Below are positions 10,945-20,193 of a DNA stretch of 64,000 nt, piece by piece; positions within the stretch are counted from its first letter, which is position 1; the number at the start of each line of letters is the position of its first letter. The position numbers were made by a program, and so were the translations under genes. Below the pieces are notes generated by a model. That model was given only the letters and a program-made list of their open reading frames with translations, did not search any database and had not been told where the DNA came from. The DNA is taken from NCBI GenBank assembly GCA_036346355.1, contig CM070580.1, positions 25,649,374 to 25,713,373 of the forward strand, given 5' to 3'. The DNA comes from Rhipidocladum racemiflorum. Its lineage: Eukaryota; Streptophyta; Magnoliopsida; Poales; Poaceae.

Positions 10945-12243
10945 GTGCTTGATAGTGGTTGCACAAACCATATGACCGGAGAAAAGAAAATGTTTTCATC
11001 TTTTGATGAAAAAGGGTCACAATATGAAAATATTGTGTTTGGTGACAATGGTAAAGGTGAGGTAATGGGATTAGGTAAAATTGCTATTTCTAATGATCAT
11101 TTCATTTCAAATGTTCTCCTAGTTAAATCTTTAAATTACAACTTGTTGTCCGTATCGCAATTGTGTGAAATGGGCTACAATTGTCTATTTACTAATGTGG
11201 ATGTGACCGTTTTGAGAAGAGATGATTCCTCAATTGCGTTTAAAGGATATTTGAAAGGGAAGCTCTATTTGGTTGATTTCAATGCAAATAGCGCTAAACT
11301 TCAAACATGTCTTATAGCAAAGTCTAGCATGGGTTGGTTGTGGCATCGCCGGCTAGCCCATGTTGGCATGAGAAATCTCGACAAACTCCTTAAAGGGGAA
11401 CACATCATAGGACTAACTAATGTTGAGTTTGAGAAAAATAGAATTTGTAGCGCGTGTCAAGCCGGAAAGCAAGTTGGAGCGCGTCATCCTGCGAAGAACA
11501 TCATGACGACGACAAAACCATTGGAGCTTCTACACATGGACCTCTTCGGACCCGTTGCTTATATAAGCATCGGAGGTAACAAGTATGGTTTAGTTATTGT
11601 TGATGATTTTTCTCGCTTCACGTGGGTATTCTTTTTGCAAGAGAAAAGTGAAACACAAGGGATAATCAAGAAGTTTGCAAGAAGAGCCCAAAATGAATTT
11701 GAGTTGAAGATCAAGAAGATTCGAAGCGATAATGGGAGTGAATTCAAGAATACTCAAGTCGAAGAATTCCTTGATGAAGAAGGAATCAAGCACGAGTTCT
11801 CCGCTCCATACTCCCCTCAACAAAATGGAGTGGTAGAAAGAAAGAATCGGACTTTGATCGAGATGGCAAGAACAATGCTTGATGAGTACAAGATCTCCGA
11901 CCATTTTTGGGCGGAAGCCGTCAACACCGCTTGTCATGCCATCAACCGATTATATCTCCACAAGATATTGAATAAAACGGCATACGAACTCCTCACCGGT
12001 AACAAACCAAACATTTCATATTTTAGAGTTTTTGGTAGTAAATGCTTTATCCTAAACAAGAAGCCTAAGAACTCCAAATTCGCTCCAAAGATCGATGAAG
12101 GTTTCTTGCTAGGATATGGATCGAATGCTTACGCCTATCGCGTTTTCAACAAAACTTCGGGTTGTGTTGAAATAGCGAGAGACGTGACATTTGATGAATC
12201 TAACGGCTCTCAAGTAGAGCAAGTTGATTTGAATATGCTATAA
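10945..12243 (+). CDS. Copia C protease and integrase (432 codons, ends at a nonsense codon)
   Basis: The protease motif LDSGCTNHMTG is at residues 2-12. GAG-pre-integrase follows with LWHRRLAHVGM (about 131-141), CSACQAGK near 170 and KPLELLHMDLFGP near 192. The integrase core shows HMDLFGP, VDDFSRFTWVFFL, IRSDNGSEF and YSPQQNGVVERKNR, so the D,D,E triad looks present. The frame ends with TAA at 12241-12243, but 11 codons later the same frame continues as the RT segment, so this is one polyprotein frame broken by a nonsense codon. It is unusually well kept compared with other elements here, suggesting a recent origin or arrival. Confidence 0.88.
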   Translation: MLDSGCTNHMTGEKKMFSSFDEKGSQYENIVFGDNGKGEVMGLGKIAISNDHFISNVLLVKSLNYNLLSVSQLCEMGYNCLFTNVDVTVLRRDDSSIAFKGYLKGKLYLVDFNANSAKLQTCLIAKSSMGWLWHRRLAHVGMRNLDKLLKGEHIIGLTNVEFEKNRICSACQAGKQVGARHPAKNIMTTTKPLELLHMDLFGPVAYISIGGNKYGLVIVDDFSRFTWVFFLQEKSETQGIIKKFARRAQNEFELKIKKIRSDNGSEFKNTQVEEFLDEEGIKHEFSAPYSPQQNGVVERKNRTLIEMARTMLDEYKISDHFWAEAVNTACHAINRLYLHKILNKTAYELLTGNKPNISYFRVFGSKCFILNKKPKNSKFAPKIDEGFLLGYGSNAYAYRVFNKTSGCVEIARDVTFDESNGSQVEQVDLNML

Positions 12244-12276
12244 AATGAGGAAGAGCCAAGCATTGCAATCAAGAAA

Positions 12277-13740
12277 ATGGCAATAGGTGAAGTGAGGCCG
12301 CAAGAAAAGGTGCACCAAGACAATTCATCCACACAAGTCGAGCCTTCTACTTCAAGCCAAAGTCAAGACATTCCTCAAGGGAGTACAAGCAAACTCGTGG
12401 AGGATACTCAAGATGAAGACCTTGAACCAATCCAACATGTCTCTCAAATGCCGCATCCGAGGGTGCATCAAAGTATCCAAAGAGACCACCCCGTCGATAA
12501 TATCCTTGGTGATATCCAAAAGGGGGTAATTACACGCTCAAGAGTATCTAATTTTTGCGAATTTTACTCTTTCGTGTCTACTTTGGAACCTTTGAAGGTA
12601 GAAGATGCATTGAAGGATCCGGATTGGATGATGGCAATGCATGAAGAGCTCAACAACTTCGTTAGAAACAAAGTGTGGTCGTTGGTGGAAAGGCCAAATC
12701 AAAACGTGATTGGAACCAAATGGGTCTTCCGCAACAAACAAGACGAGAACGGAGTTGTGACGAGAAATAAAGCTCGGTTGGTAGCTCAAGGATTCACTCA
12801 AATTGAAGGTTTGGATTTTGGTGAGACTTATGCTCCCGTTGCTAGATTAGAATCAATTCGTATATTGGTTGCATTTGCTACTCACCATGATTTCAAGCTT
12901 TATCAAATGGACGTCAAGAGTGCTTTCCTAAATGGTCCAATCGCCGAATTAGTCTACGTTGAGCAACCGCCGGGAATGGAGGACCATAAGAACCCTACTC
13001 ATGTCTACAAACTCCATAAGGCGCTCTACGGGCTTAAGCAAGCACCTAGAGCATGGTATGAATGCCTTAAGGATTTTCTTATTAAAAAGGGTTTCGAAAT
13101 TGGTAAAGTCGATCCTACTCTCTTCACAAAATATGTTGATAATGATTTATTTGTGTGCCAAATATACGTCGATGACATTATATTTGGGTCCACTAATAAA
13201 AACTTTTGTGAGGAATTTAGTAGGTTGATGACTAAGAGATTTGAGATGTCAATGATGGGTGAATTAAAATTCTTTCTCGGATTTCAAATCAAGCAACTTA
13301 AGGAAGGGACGTTCTTATGTCAAACAAAGTACATAAAGGATATGCTAAAGAAGTTTGATATGGAGAACGCCAAGCCAATTCATACACCAATGACAACCAA
13401 CGGACATCTAGGTCTAAATGAAGAAGGTAACCCTGTGGATCAAAAGGTATATCGATCCATGATAGGTTCGCTGCTTTACCTTTGTGCATCTAGGCCTGAT
13501 ATTATGCTTAGTGTGTGTATGTGTGCAAGATTTCAAGCCGCTCCGAGAGAGTGTCACTTAGTAGCCGTGAAAAGAATTCTTAGATATTTAGTTCACACAC
13601 CTAGTTTAGGGCTTTGGTATCCTAAAGGATCAAAATTCGATTTGATTGGTTATTCGGATGCTGATTATGCGGGTTGCAAAGTGGATAGAAAAAGCACTTC
13701 GGGGACTTGTCAATTTCTAGGTAGATCACTAGTGTCTTAG
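12277..13740 (+). CDS. Copia C reverse transcriptase (487 codons, ends at a nonsense codon)
   Basis: In the same frame as the integrase segment. The linker RDHPVDNILGD is near residue 68; the RVT_2 domain has WVFRNKQDENG, KARLVAQGF, YQMDVKSAFLNGP, ALYGLKQAPRAWY and the catalytic IYVDDIIFGS, followed by the connection/RNase H start SDADYAGCKVDRKSTSG. The frame ends in TAG at 13738-13740 in place of the Trp codon expected in LVSWSSKKQN, a single G-to-A change. No frameshift is visible over about 1,060 codons from 10945 to 14118. Confidence 0.9.
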   Translation: MAIGEVRPQEKVHQDNSSTQVEPSTSSQSQDIPQGSTSKLVEDTQDEDLEPIQHVSQMPHPRVHQSIQRDHPVDNILGDIQKGVITRSRVSNFCEFYSFVSTLEPLKVEDALKDPDWMMAMHEELNNFVRNKVWSLVERPNQNVIGTKWVFRNKQDENGVVTRNKARLVAQGFTQIEGLDFGETYAPVARLESIRILVAFATHHDFKLYQMDVKSAFLNGPIAELVYVEQPPGMEDHKNPTHVYKLHKALYGLKQAPRAWYECLKDFLIKKGFEIGKVDPTLFTKYVDNDLFVCQIYVDDIIFGSTNKNFCEEFSRLMTKRFEMSMMGELKFFLGFQIKQLKEGTFLCQTKYIKDMLKKFDMENAKPIHTPMTTNGHLGLNEEGNPVDQKVYRSMIGSLLYLCASRPDIMLSVCMCARFQAAPRECHLVAVKRILRYLVHTPSLGLWYPKGSKFDLIGYSDADYAGCKVDRKSTSGTCQFLGRSLVS

Positions 13741-14118
13741 TCCTCAAAGAAACAAAATTCAGTGGCTCTATCCACCGCGGAAGCCGAATACATTGCCGCA
13801 GGAAGTTGTTGTGCACAATTGTTATGGATGAGGCAAACCTTGAAGGATTTTGGATTTAGTATGGAAAAGGTACCACTCTTATGTGACAATGAGAGTGCGA
13901 TCAAAATAGCCAACAATCCCGTTCAGCACTCTCGGACCAAGCACATAGATATCCGACACCACTTCCTTAGAGATCACTCTCTTAAGGGAGACATAGATAT
14001 TACCTATGTGAGAACCGAAAAACAATTGGCCGATATCTTTACCAAACCTCTAGATGAGAAGCGCTTTTGCGAGCTTAGAAGTGAGCTAAATGTCTTAGAC
14101 TATCGGAATGTGTCTTGA
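13741..14118 (+). CDS. Copia C RNase H tail of pol
   Basis: The continuation of the RT frame after the TAG reads SSKKQNSVALSTAEAEYIAA, CDNESAIKIANNP, HSRTKHIDIRHHFLRD and KQLADIFTKPLD, the complete C-terminal Copia RNase H, ending with a natural stop at 14116-14118. Confidence 0.9.
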   Translation, partial: SSKKQNSVALSTAEAEYIAAGSCCAQLLWMRQTLKDFGFSMEKVPLLCDNESAIKIANNPVQHSRTKHIDIRHHFLRDHSLKGDIDITYVRTEKQLADIFTKPLDEKRFCELRSELNVLDYRNVS

Positions 14119-14672
14119 AAGATTGCACTCATTGACTGCTGCTATTTATCTCAATTTCGAAACAAAACGATTAAAAAAAACAAATTGAGTGAATTTCAAA
14201 ATTTTTATTGGATCTTAATCTCGGATCAATCCACTTGTAATCATAGTTTTGATTGCTTGAATGCTTGCTGATGACAAGTGGAGTGATCCTCCTTAAGTTC
14301 ACATGACTCAGAGTTTTAAGACTTCACTCAAATTCTTTGTTTCTTTCTCTGTTTGCTGAAAAAATCAACACATCGGAACATCCGATCAAATCATCGGAAT
14401 ATCCGATGTCTGGTAGTTTTTCCACATTGGAACTTCCGATGTAATATCGGAACTTCCGATATAATATCGGAACTTCCGATGTCTCCTCCGCACTTAAGAA
14501 AGTGCCCGTACCTTTTCACTTTCTTTTGTCCTTTTCCTCGTGTCTCTTTAGACTCTCCTTCCCGTTTCGTCTTTGTGTCGTTATCGGAGATTCCGACCTC
14601 TCGGAACTTCCGATCTTCGCTTGGGAAGGACTCCATCTTGAAGAGGACCCTCCTAGAACTTCCGATCTTCTA
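14119..14672 (+). other. Copia C post-pol spacer with TCGGAA palindromes, 3' truncated
   Basis: Non-coding; 14371-14480 and 14580-14670 hold several ATCGGAAnnTCCGAT-type palindromes like those in the Copia B LTR, so B and C are probably one family. No LTR start (TGAAAGC...) or polypurine tract is present. The sequence passes straight into 5S-derived DNA. Confidence 0.6.
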
Positions 14673-14674
14673 AC

Positions 14675-14786
14675 AGCGGATTTAACTTTCCGAGAGGTCA
14701 CCCATCCTAGAATTACTCTCACCCAAGCACACTTAACTTCGGAGTTCTTATAGGATCCAGTGCTTTAGTGCTGGTGTGGTCGCATG
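14675..14786 (-). repeat. Near full-length 5S rRNA-derived sequence (pseudogene-like)
   Basis: On the minus strand it reads CCAGCACTAAAGCACTGGAT, then AGAACTCCGAAGTTAAGTG, TGCTTGGGTGAGAGTAA and CTAGGATGGGTGACCTC, matching plant 5S rRNA along about 110 of ~120 bases with scattered substitutions. The A box, intermediate element and C box of the internal RNA polymerase III promoter are recognisable. There is no run of T directly after it. It lies at the junction between the Copia fragment and the right CACTA arm, so a functional rRNA gene is unlikely. Confidence 0.75.
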
Positions 14787-15111
14787 TGACGTATAACGTG
14801 TCCCTCACCCCTTAACCCCACAGAGCACCCGAAAACCGATTTTAATGTTCTCATATTCCGAACACGGTTTGAGCTATATTTTAGTTTTTTCATACTCCAA
14901 AACGGGTACAAAACTTCGAAGGCCGTTTTGATGCCCTAAATGATGTTTTTTAATTCTTTCACCGCGCTCGCACTCGCACAAATAAATCATTGAAATACCT
15001 AGTAATTTTCGGATGGAGCTTCTCGTTAGCTTTCCAACGAGCCAAAGAACGCTCTGGTTGGAGTTAGAGTCAAACGTTATGGTTGTTTTACGGGCACATA
15101 GAGGCGTAGAC

Positions 15112-15400
15112 TATTTGTGTCGGCTTTTTGCTAGACCGACATAGATAATATTATTTGTGTCGGTTTTTGGCCAGAACCGACACAGATAATATTATTTGTG
15201 TCGGTTTTTGGCTAGAACCGGCACAAAAAAATTGAAATATTTGTGTCGGTTCCAATGTAGAACCGACACAAATGTATTTGTTGTGTCGGTTTCAATTAAA
15301 AACCGACACAAATAGTCTTCCCATAATTTTGAGTTTTAGAACCGACACAAAAACTTTATCTATGTCGGTTTCAAAAAAAAAACTGACACAAATAGACCGT
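15112..15400. repeat. Right subterminal hairpin array of the CACTA element
   Basis: About five inverted pairs of TTTGTGTCGGTTTT and AAAACCGACACAAA, each spaced by short loops, fill this stretch. Confidence 0.8.
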
Positions 15401-15583
15401 CACCTATGAGGTGTTTTGTAGTGGTGTGGTTGGGAAAAGCAGGAGAGTCACACCGTATTTAAAAAAAAACGTATTTATCGAACCATATTTACCAATTATA
15501 CCATATGCACAGCCCTACTCTACTCCCTCCATTTATGAATACATATCATTCTAGCATTCAAATTTTGTTTCTAAATACATATC

Positions 15584-16334
15584 TGTTGGCACCCAAAATT
15601 GAGTAACTGAAGGATTGGTCGAGACAGGTGCAATTTCGGCCTGAGTCTGGTAAAGCTGACGCAATTCCGGATCAATAAGAGACGATACACGGTAGGATTG
15701 AAGGGTCATAATTGTATGGAAAGATGTAGAATGGGGGAAAGACCAGAGCCAATACAACCAAAATCGGATACGATCACGCCCGGGATGGAAAGAACAGTTC
15801 GAGGTCGATACAAGCGGATGACGAGATCGAAGCAGATACGATCAGGCTAAGGGCTATAAAAGGGGGACGACGAGTTACGACCCCCCCCACACACACAAAA
15901 TCAATCTATACTTTTCTCTTTTGCCTAGGAGTAGACACTTAGCTTGTAATATCCTCTTTGTAATACACTTTTATCAATATAGTTGTGCATCGCCGATTAT
16001 TGATCTTTGCTGCATTACGCCCTACCAGGTCCAACTTTCTCTCCGATCTTGTTGCGCATTACCTTTTTCGGAAGGAGCGACCTTTATCCCATCTGATCAA
16101 CTCGCGAGATTGATTAGATCTACCGGTTACCGTGATTTGCATTGGTTTGCCTTAAACCAATCAGATTGGTTCCATCATCAAGTCTTAAATCGGTTCCTTA
16201 ATCGATTTGCTTGGTGCTTGTTCCTCTTGCCGATTGCAAGGTCAAATCGGTTGGCACGCTTGCGAACCAAATTGAACACGGCGTTCTCATGTGTTGGACG
16301 TGATCAACCCATTGTCACGTATTTTGTGCCAACA
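15584..16334 (+). mobile_element. Solo LTR, 751 bp, with target duplication ATATC
   Basis: It starts TGTTGGCACC and ends GTGCCAACA (nine-base terminal inverted repeat), and is bounded by ATATC at 15579-15583 and 16335-16339. A TATA box CTATAAAAGG lies near 15850, giving plus orientation. No primer site or internal region is present, so the copy was reduced by LTR-LTR recombination. The family was not identified. Confidence 0.88.
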
Positions 16335-16380
16335 ATATCATTCTACAATTTTAAGACAACTTTTAACTTTTTTCCCTTTA

Positions 16381-16663
16381 GAGCATCCCCAATGGAGACA
16401 TGTCAGCAGGCTATAAGGAGTCCATCTCATCTTTTTGCTTATGTGGAGGAGAGAAGTAGAGGAGAGAGACAAGAGCTGGCTCTTAACTAAGAGCCAGGCT
16501 ATAGTGTTTTCCAAGAAAAATAAAAGACAATTACATGTGGACCCACATTTAATGTTGGAGAATATGTTATAGCCAACCCATTGGAGATCTTGTCTTTAAG
16601 CTAGCTATAAGTGACATGGAGCTTTCTTATAGCCAGTAGTTGACTCTACCATTGGACATGCCC
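16381..16663. mobile_element. Tourist-like MITE, 283 bp
   Basis: Ends GAGCATCCCCAATGG and CCATTGGACATGCCC form an imperfect 15-base inverted repeat, flanked by TTA at 16378-16380 and 16664-16666, the target duplication of PIF/Harbinger elements. Confidence 0.82.
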
Positions 16664-17120
16664 TTAGATACCCCTACCATTCATTATTCTCAGTATTATT
16701 TATTACCGCGGAATAGAGTAATACACACTATCCAAAATCAATAAGTGAGCTAATATAGAAAGACGATTTGGTTATTTCCATATGTATCTTAGTTGAAGTG
16801 CAAAATACCGAAAGGCCGACTATTCAACAACGGAGGGGGTATATATACCTTGATTTTAGATTTTTGTAACAAACATGTACTATCACTAAACACTTTTCCC
16901 AAACAAAAAGAGTGGACTTTTAGACTTTATAACTCAAACGATGTACATTCCCATGTGTAACATGTGTTCATGAGAAAAAAGACATAAATTTTATAAACCT
17001 GGGCACGATTGTTCCCCTAAAATACAAAATGTGCCTGTTAGTGCTGCATTTTTTATTATTATTTTTTTTTTTTTGGGGGGGGTATGGTTTTGACATGTCC
17101 ATACGCCCAATTAATCTATT

Positions 17121-17123
<3 letters not shown>

Positions 17124-17199
<76 letters not shown>
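17124..17199. repeat. Compound (TA)n(TG)n microsatellite
   Basis: A run of about 46 bases of TA followed by about 29 bases of TG. Confidence 0.95.
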
Positions 17200-17201
<2 letters not shown>

Positions 17202-17572
17202 CTTTTTCGTACTCTTGGGAGTATGTACTCCCACCTCCAGTATACCACTTAAACTAATGTGTTATACTCCTTTATCACTTTCAGTATACTCCAATAATAA
17301 TTCTAAGATACTACAATGCGACATTGTTGAAAAAATTCATCTGAACCCTTTATTTTTTTTTTGCTATATACCCTTTTCCATATGTAAAAAGAGTATATAA
17401 ACAAATTATGCTACAAAGGGTGGACTTTGATGAAATTTTTCGTAAAACTCACTTTAGAGTATCTTATAATCAGTATTAGAGTATACTCAAAAGGATAAAG
17501 AAGTATAATAACATTATTTAAGCGGTATATTGAGAGTGGGAGTATGTACTCTGTGGGTACTGATACCATTTT

Positions 17573-17573
<1 letters not shown>
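17200..17573. mobile_element. Micron-like MITE lying inside a (TA)n microsatellite
   Basis: About 374 bp lying between two TA tracts (17124-17170 with a TG extension, and 17574-17648). Subterminal inverted repeats GAGTATGTACTCCCAC (17219-17234) and GTGGGAGTATGTACTC (17536-17551) extend imperfectly for about 38 bp. Known rice Micron elements are ~400 bp, non-coding and flanked on both sides by (TA)n; the match to that family is inferred from this architecture. Confidence 0.65.

Positions 17574-17648
<75 letters not shown>
17574..17648. repeat. (TA)n microsatellite
   Basis: About 75 uninterrupted bases of TA dinucleotide. Confidence 0.95.
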
Positions 17649-17650
<2 letters not shown>

Positions 17651-17651
<1 letters not shown>

Positions 17652-17910
17652 TAGTTACATGCCCGTGCATTGCTACGAAAAACAAAATTGATAACGAAAA
17701 ATAAAGATTAAAAAATAAAAAATTATTTCATAAGATCAAATATCTATCTTTAACGCTTCGCTTTCTTAAAGTCAAGCTAATTAAAGCAACGCTTCGTTTT
17801 TTGCGTAGGGCAATTAAGCAGGGCAATTAAGTAGGGCAATTAAGCAGGGCAATTAATGACGTGAGTAGAACTCACCACTGCCACCAACTGTTGCTTTATA
17901 ATAGTAGAGA
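17651..17910 (-). mobile_element. Small non-autonomous Helitron
   Basis: On the minus strand it begins TCTCTACTATTATAAAG (17910) after A and ends GCACGGGCATGTAACTAG (17651) before T: the 5'-TC, 3'-CTAG and A|T insertion of Helitrons. 260 bp, non-coding. Confidence 0.75.
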
Positions 17911-18065
17911 TAAAAGTACAGAAGCACCTCCCATTGAACTACGTAGAATAACAATGAGTTCCAAACCATTTGGAACGTAACAAACTTTCAAACGGTGGCC
18001 AAGATCAAAATATAGTAAACAGTAGTGCATACGTACATTCTATAGTGACATACATTTTGCATATA

Positions 18066-18343
18066 TCTCTACTATAAAGTGAGAGTTTCTTCCCAAGTCA
18101 TTTCATCAAAATTACCAGTTCTGCCATTCTTTAATTACCCATCTCTTTAATTAACCACTTCAGGCATGGATGGAAGACAGCACACACAATTCTGTCATTC
18201 TTTAATTAACCTCTTTAATTGTAGAATGTAGACCAGTAAGGTATTATTTGCACAACATATTTTTTTCTTGTTTCATATTATCGTAATAGCAGGACAGCCG
18301 TTCAAAATGTAGATACCGTTGCAACGCACGGGCACCTTACTAG
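18066..18343 (+). mobile_element. Small non-autonomous Helitron
   Basis: Starts TCTCTACTATAAAGTGAG after A, ends CGCACGGGCACCTTACTAG before T, with the CGTTGCAACG palindrome near the 3' end (18317-18326). 278 bp. Same family as 17651-17910, opposite orientation; it ends about 155 bp from the pectin methylesterase stop codon. Confidence 0.82.
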
Positions 18344-18498
18344 TACATACAGTATACGAAAGTCATGACATCCACGCAAATCATCAACAATAGCAACCGA
18401 TCATAAAAGGCACCAAGCCATTAATCCCACATCGACTGCACAGACCACAGCCCCACGGATCACAACGCATCCGCCGCCGCCGCCGCCGCCACGCGCTC

Positions 18499-20193
18499 TC
18501 AGTGTATCCTGCCGGCCTGCTCCTGCGGCAGTAGCCCCGGGATGAAGGGCACGCCGTACTTGGGGATCCACTGCTGCCCCTGGATGAACCGCTCGACGGT
18601 GTACTTCTGCTGCGCCTGCTGGTACGTGACGGCCTTGACGCCTCTCCACTTCGCGCGCTTGCTCATGTCGGCGCCTGGCCCGTGGTTCTCCACCTCGGCG
18701 TAGTAGCAGGTGTTGAGGCCGAAATCGCCGAGCCACGGCAGCCACCCCTGGGGGTCGATGAAGCCGCCGATCTCGGACTGGATGTAGAGCGTGCGCGAGT
18801 ACTCCTTCCACGGCCGGCCGAGGAAGGTCCGGAGGCGGCCGGCGTGCTCCTCGAACTCGGGGTGCGGCGCGATGGTGCAGTTGTGGATGACGGTGCCGCC
18901 GGCCGAGCGCTTCTCCTTGCGGCCCTGAGCCGTGACGATGTTCTGCTGGTTGTCCATGCACTTGCGTACCTGGATGAGGCAGTTCTGGAACACCACCTGC
19001 GCATTGCCGAAGATGAAGTCGATGGTGCCGGTGATGGTGCAGTCGCGGTAGTACTGCCGGCTCGTGTGCGTGTACAGCGTGTCCTGGTACCCATCGAACT
19101 GGCACTCGTAGAACACCGACTGGTCGCTCTGCACGCGCAGCGCCACCGCCTGGTGGTTCTTGGCGCCCGCCGTGTTCTCCACGCCGATGCCGCGCATGAA
19201 GAAGCCGTTGCCGATCGCCTCCATCGTGGCCGTGTCCTTGGTGGTGATGTTGAGCATGAAGCTCTTGTTGCCCGTGATGATGGTCTTGGTCGCGCCGTCG
19301 CCGATCATGATGAGGTTGGTCACGTTGCGGGCAACGGAGACGTACTCCTTGTACGTGCCGGCCTTGATGTACATCACATACGTACTGGCGCTCTTGAGCG
19401 GCACCTTGGCCAGCGCCTCGTTGATGGTCTTGAAGTCGCCGCTGCCGTCCGCCGCCACCGTTACGTTCGGCTTGAACTCCGGCGCGCCGGGGGAGGCCTG
19501 CAGCAGCCGCCGCTTGCCGTCCGTCATCCACCCGGGCACGCCGTCGTCCCCGAGCAGCCGCCGGCTGAAGCTTGGCAGCTCCAGGTTGGCGAGCGTGTCC
19601 GAGAACTCGTCCACGATGGCCAGGATGTTCTCCGTCAGCTCCTGCGAGCTGTTGAGCGCCTTGCGCATCTTGTCGGTGGCGTCCGTGGTCGTGTTCTCGA
19701 ACCCGTCCAGGCACGTCTCCTGGTACGTCAGCGCCGCGCTCAGCCACGTCTTGAGGTCGTCCACCGCACGCTTGAAGTTGGTCATCTCGAACCCGCCGAG
19801 CTGGTTGAACGTCGTCTTGAGGTCCTCCACCGCGTAGTTGAGCAGCTCCTTGCAGTTGTTGAGCGCGCCCGACGTGCGCTGGTCGTTCTTGAGGTCGTTC
19901 AGCAAGGTGGACTCGTGCACGGCCTGCTCGATCCGGTCCGAGGTCGCCTTGAAGATGGCCTTCGCCAGGTCCGTCGGGCTCGTCGCATTGCCGGCCGTCG
20001 CCTCCAGCGTGCTCTCGCACGTCTCCCGGTAGTCCACCGGCTGGCAGAACGACTTGATCGACTTCACCGACGTGGACAGCTCGCCGTCGTCCTTGCCATT
20101 GCCGCCGCTCCTGAAGGACACGACGCACACGGCAGCGACGACCGCCACCACAAGGACGGTCGACGCTCCGATTATAGCACCTTTCTTGCTCAT
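18499..20193 (-). CDS. Pectin methylesterase with PMEI pro-domain (type I)
   Basis: Single-exon gene of 564 codons. It removes methyl esters from homogalacturonan in the cell wall, changing wall stiffness. The start chosen is MSKKGAIIG at 20193: it puts a membrane/signal-anchor helix at residues 7-27, whereas the upstream in-frame ATG (20235) adds 14 residues in front of it. Residues ~40-200 are a PMEI domain with conserved Cys (FCQ, ETCES, NNCKELL, ETCLDGF). Two RRLL processing sites (SRRLLGDD, GKRRLLQ) separate it from the PME domain (~245-550), which has GTYKEYV, QAVALR, QDTLY, DFIFGNA, LGRPWKEYSRT and GWLPW; the two catalytic Asp, the Gln pair and the Arg are all present. Length and domain order are normal for the family. 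A TATA-like run lies near 20215-20232. The subfamily member was not determined. Confidence 0.95.
   Translation of the reverse strand: MSKKGAIIGASTVLVVAVVAAVCVVSFRSGGNGKDDGELSTSVKSIKSFCQPVDYRETCESTLEATAGNATSPTDLAKAIFKATSDRIEQAVHESTLLNDLKNDQRTSGALNNCKELLNYAVEDLKTTFNQLGGFEMTNFKRAVDDLKTWLSAALTYQETCLDGFENTTTDATDKMRKALNSSQELTENILAIVDEFSDTLANLELPSFSRRLLGDDGVPGWMTDGKRRLLQASPGAPEFKPNVTVAADGSGDFKTINEALAKVPLKSASTYVMYIKAGTYKEYVSVARNVTNLIMIGDGATKTIITGNKSFMLNITTKDTATMEAIGNGFFMRGIGVENTAGAKNHQAVALRVQSDQSVFYECQFDGYQDTLYTHTSRQYYRDCTITGTIDFIFGNAQVVFQNCLIQVRKCMDNQQNIVTAQGRKEKRSAGGTVIHNCTIAPHPEFEEHAGRLRTFLGRPWKEYSRTLYIQSEIGGFIDPQGWLPWLGDFGLNTCYYAEVENHGPGADMSKRAKWRGVKAVTYQQAQQKYTVERFIQGQQWIPKYGVPFIPGLLPQEQAGRIH

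Larger units (their letters stand above)
9927..15423. mobile_element. CACTA-like (En/Spm) element enclosing a Copia fragment
   Basis: The right end on the minus strand is CACTACAAAACACCTCATAGG, ending at 15423, followed inward (15112-15400) by many inverted copies of TTTGTGTCGGTTTT/AAAACCGACACAAA. The left side (9927-10480) carries the same motif in the same hairpin arrangement. Such subterminal repeats bind the transposase in CACTA elements. The left terminus is uncertain: candidates are CACTATTATG (9927, 10201) and CACTACTATGG (near 9964). No transposase is visible; the interior is a Copia pol without LTRs, so the element is non-autonomous or a composite of two ends. Confidence 0.65.
15523..16839. 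mobile_element. Stowaway-like MITE split by two later insertions
   Basis: Left end TA-CTCCCTCCATTTATG (15521-) and right end CGGAGGGGG-TA (16830-16841) form the inverted ends common to Tc1/mariner-type MITEs of grasses with TA target sites. Removing the solo LTR and the Tourist MITE leaves about 275 bp, a normal size. No coding capacity. Confidence 0.65.

Noticed and set aside
14675..14786. Functional 5S rRNA gene
   Set aside because: Substitutions in the conserved core, no following T run and location at a transposon junction indicate a derived copy.
16968..17400. ORFs of Tyr-Ile or Thr-His repeats
   Set aside because: Direct translation of the (TA)n/(TG)n microsatellite.
18401..20128. 575-codon minus-strand ORF overlapping the pectin methylesterase
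   Set aside because: Shifted frame of the same gene; composition is Arg/His/Gly-rich and lacks any domain.
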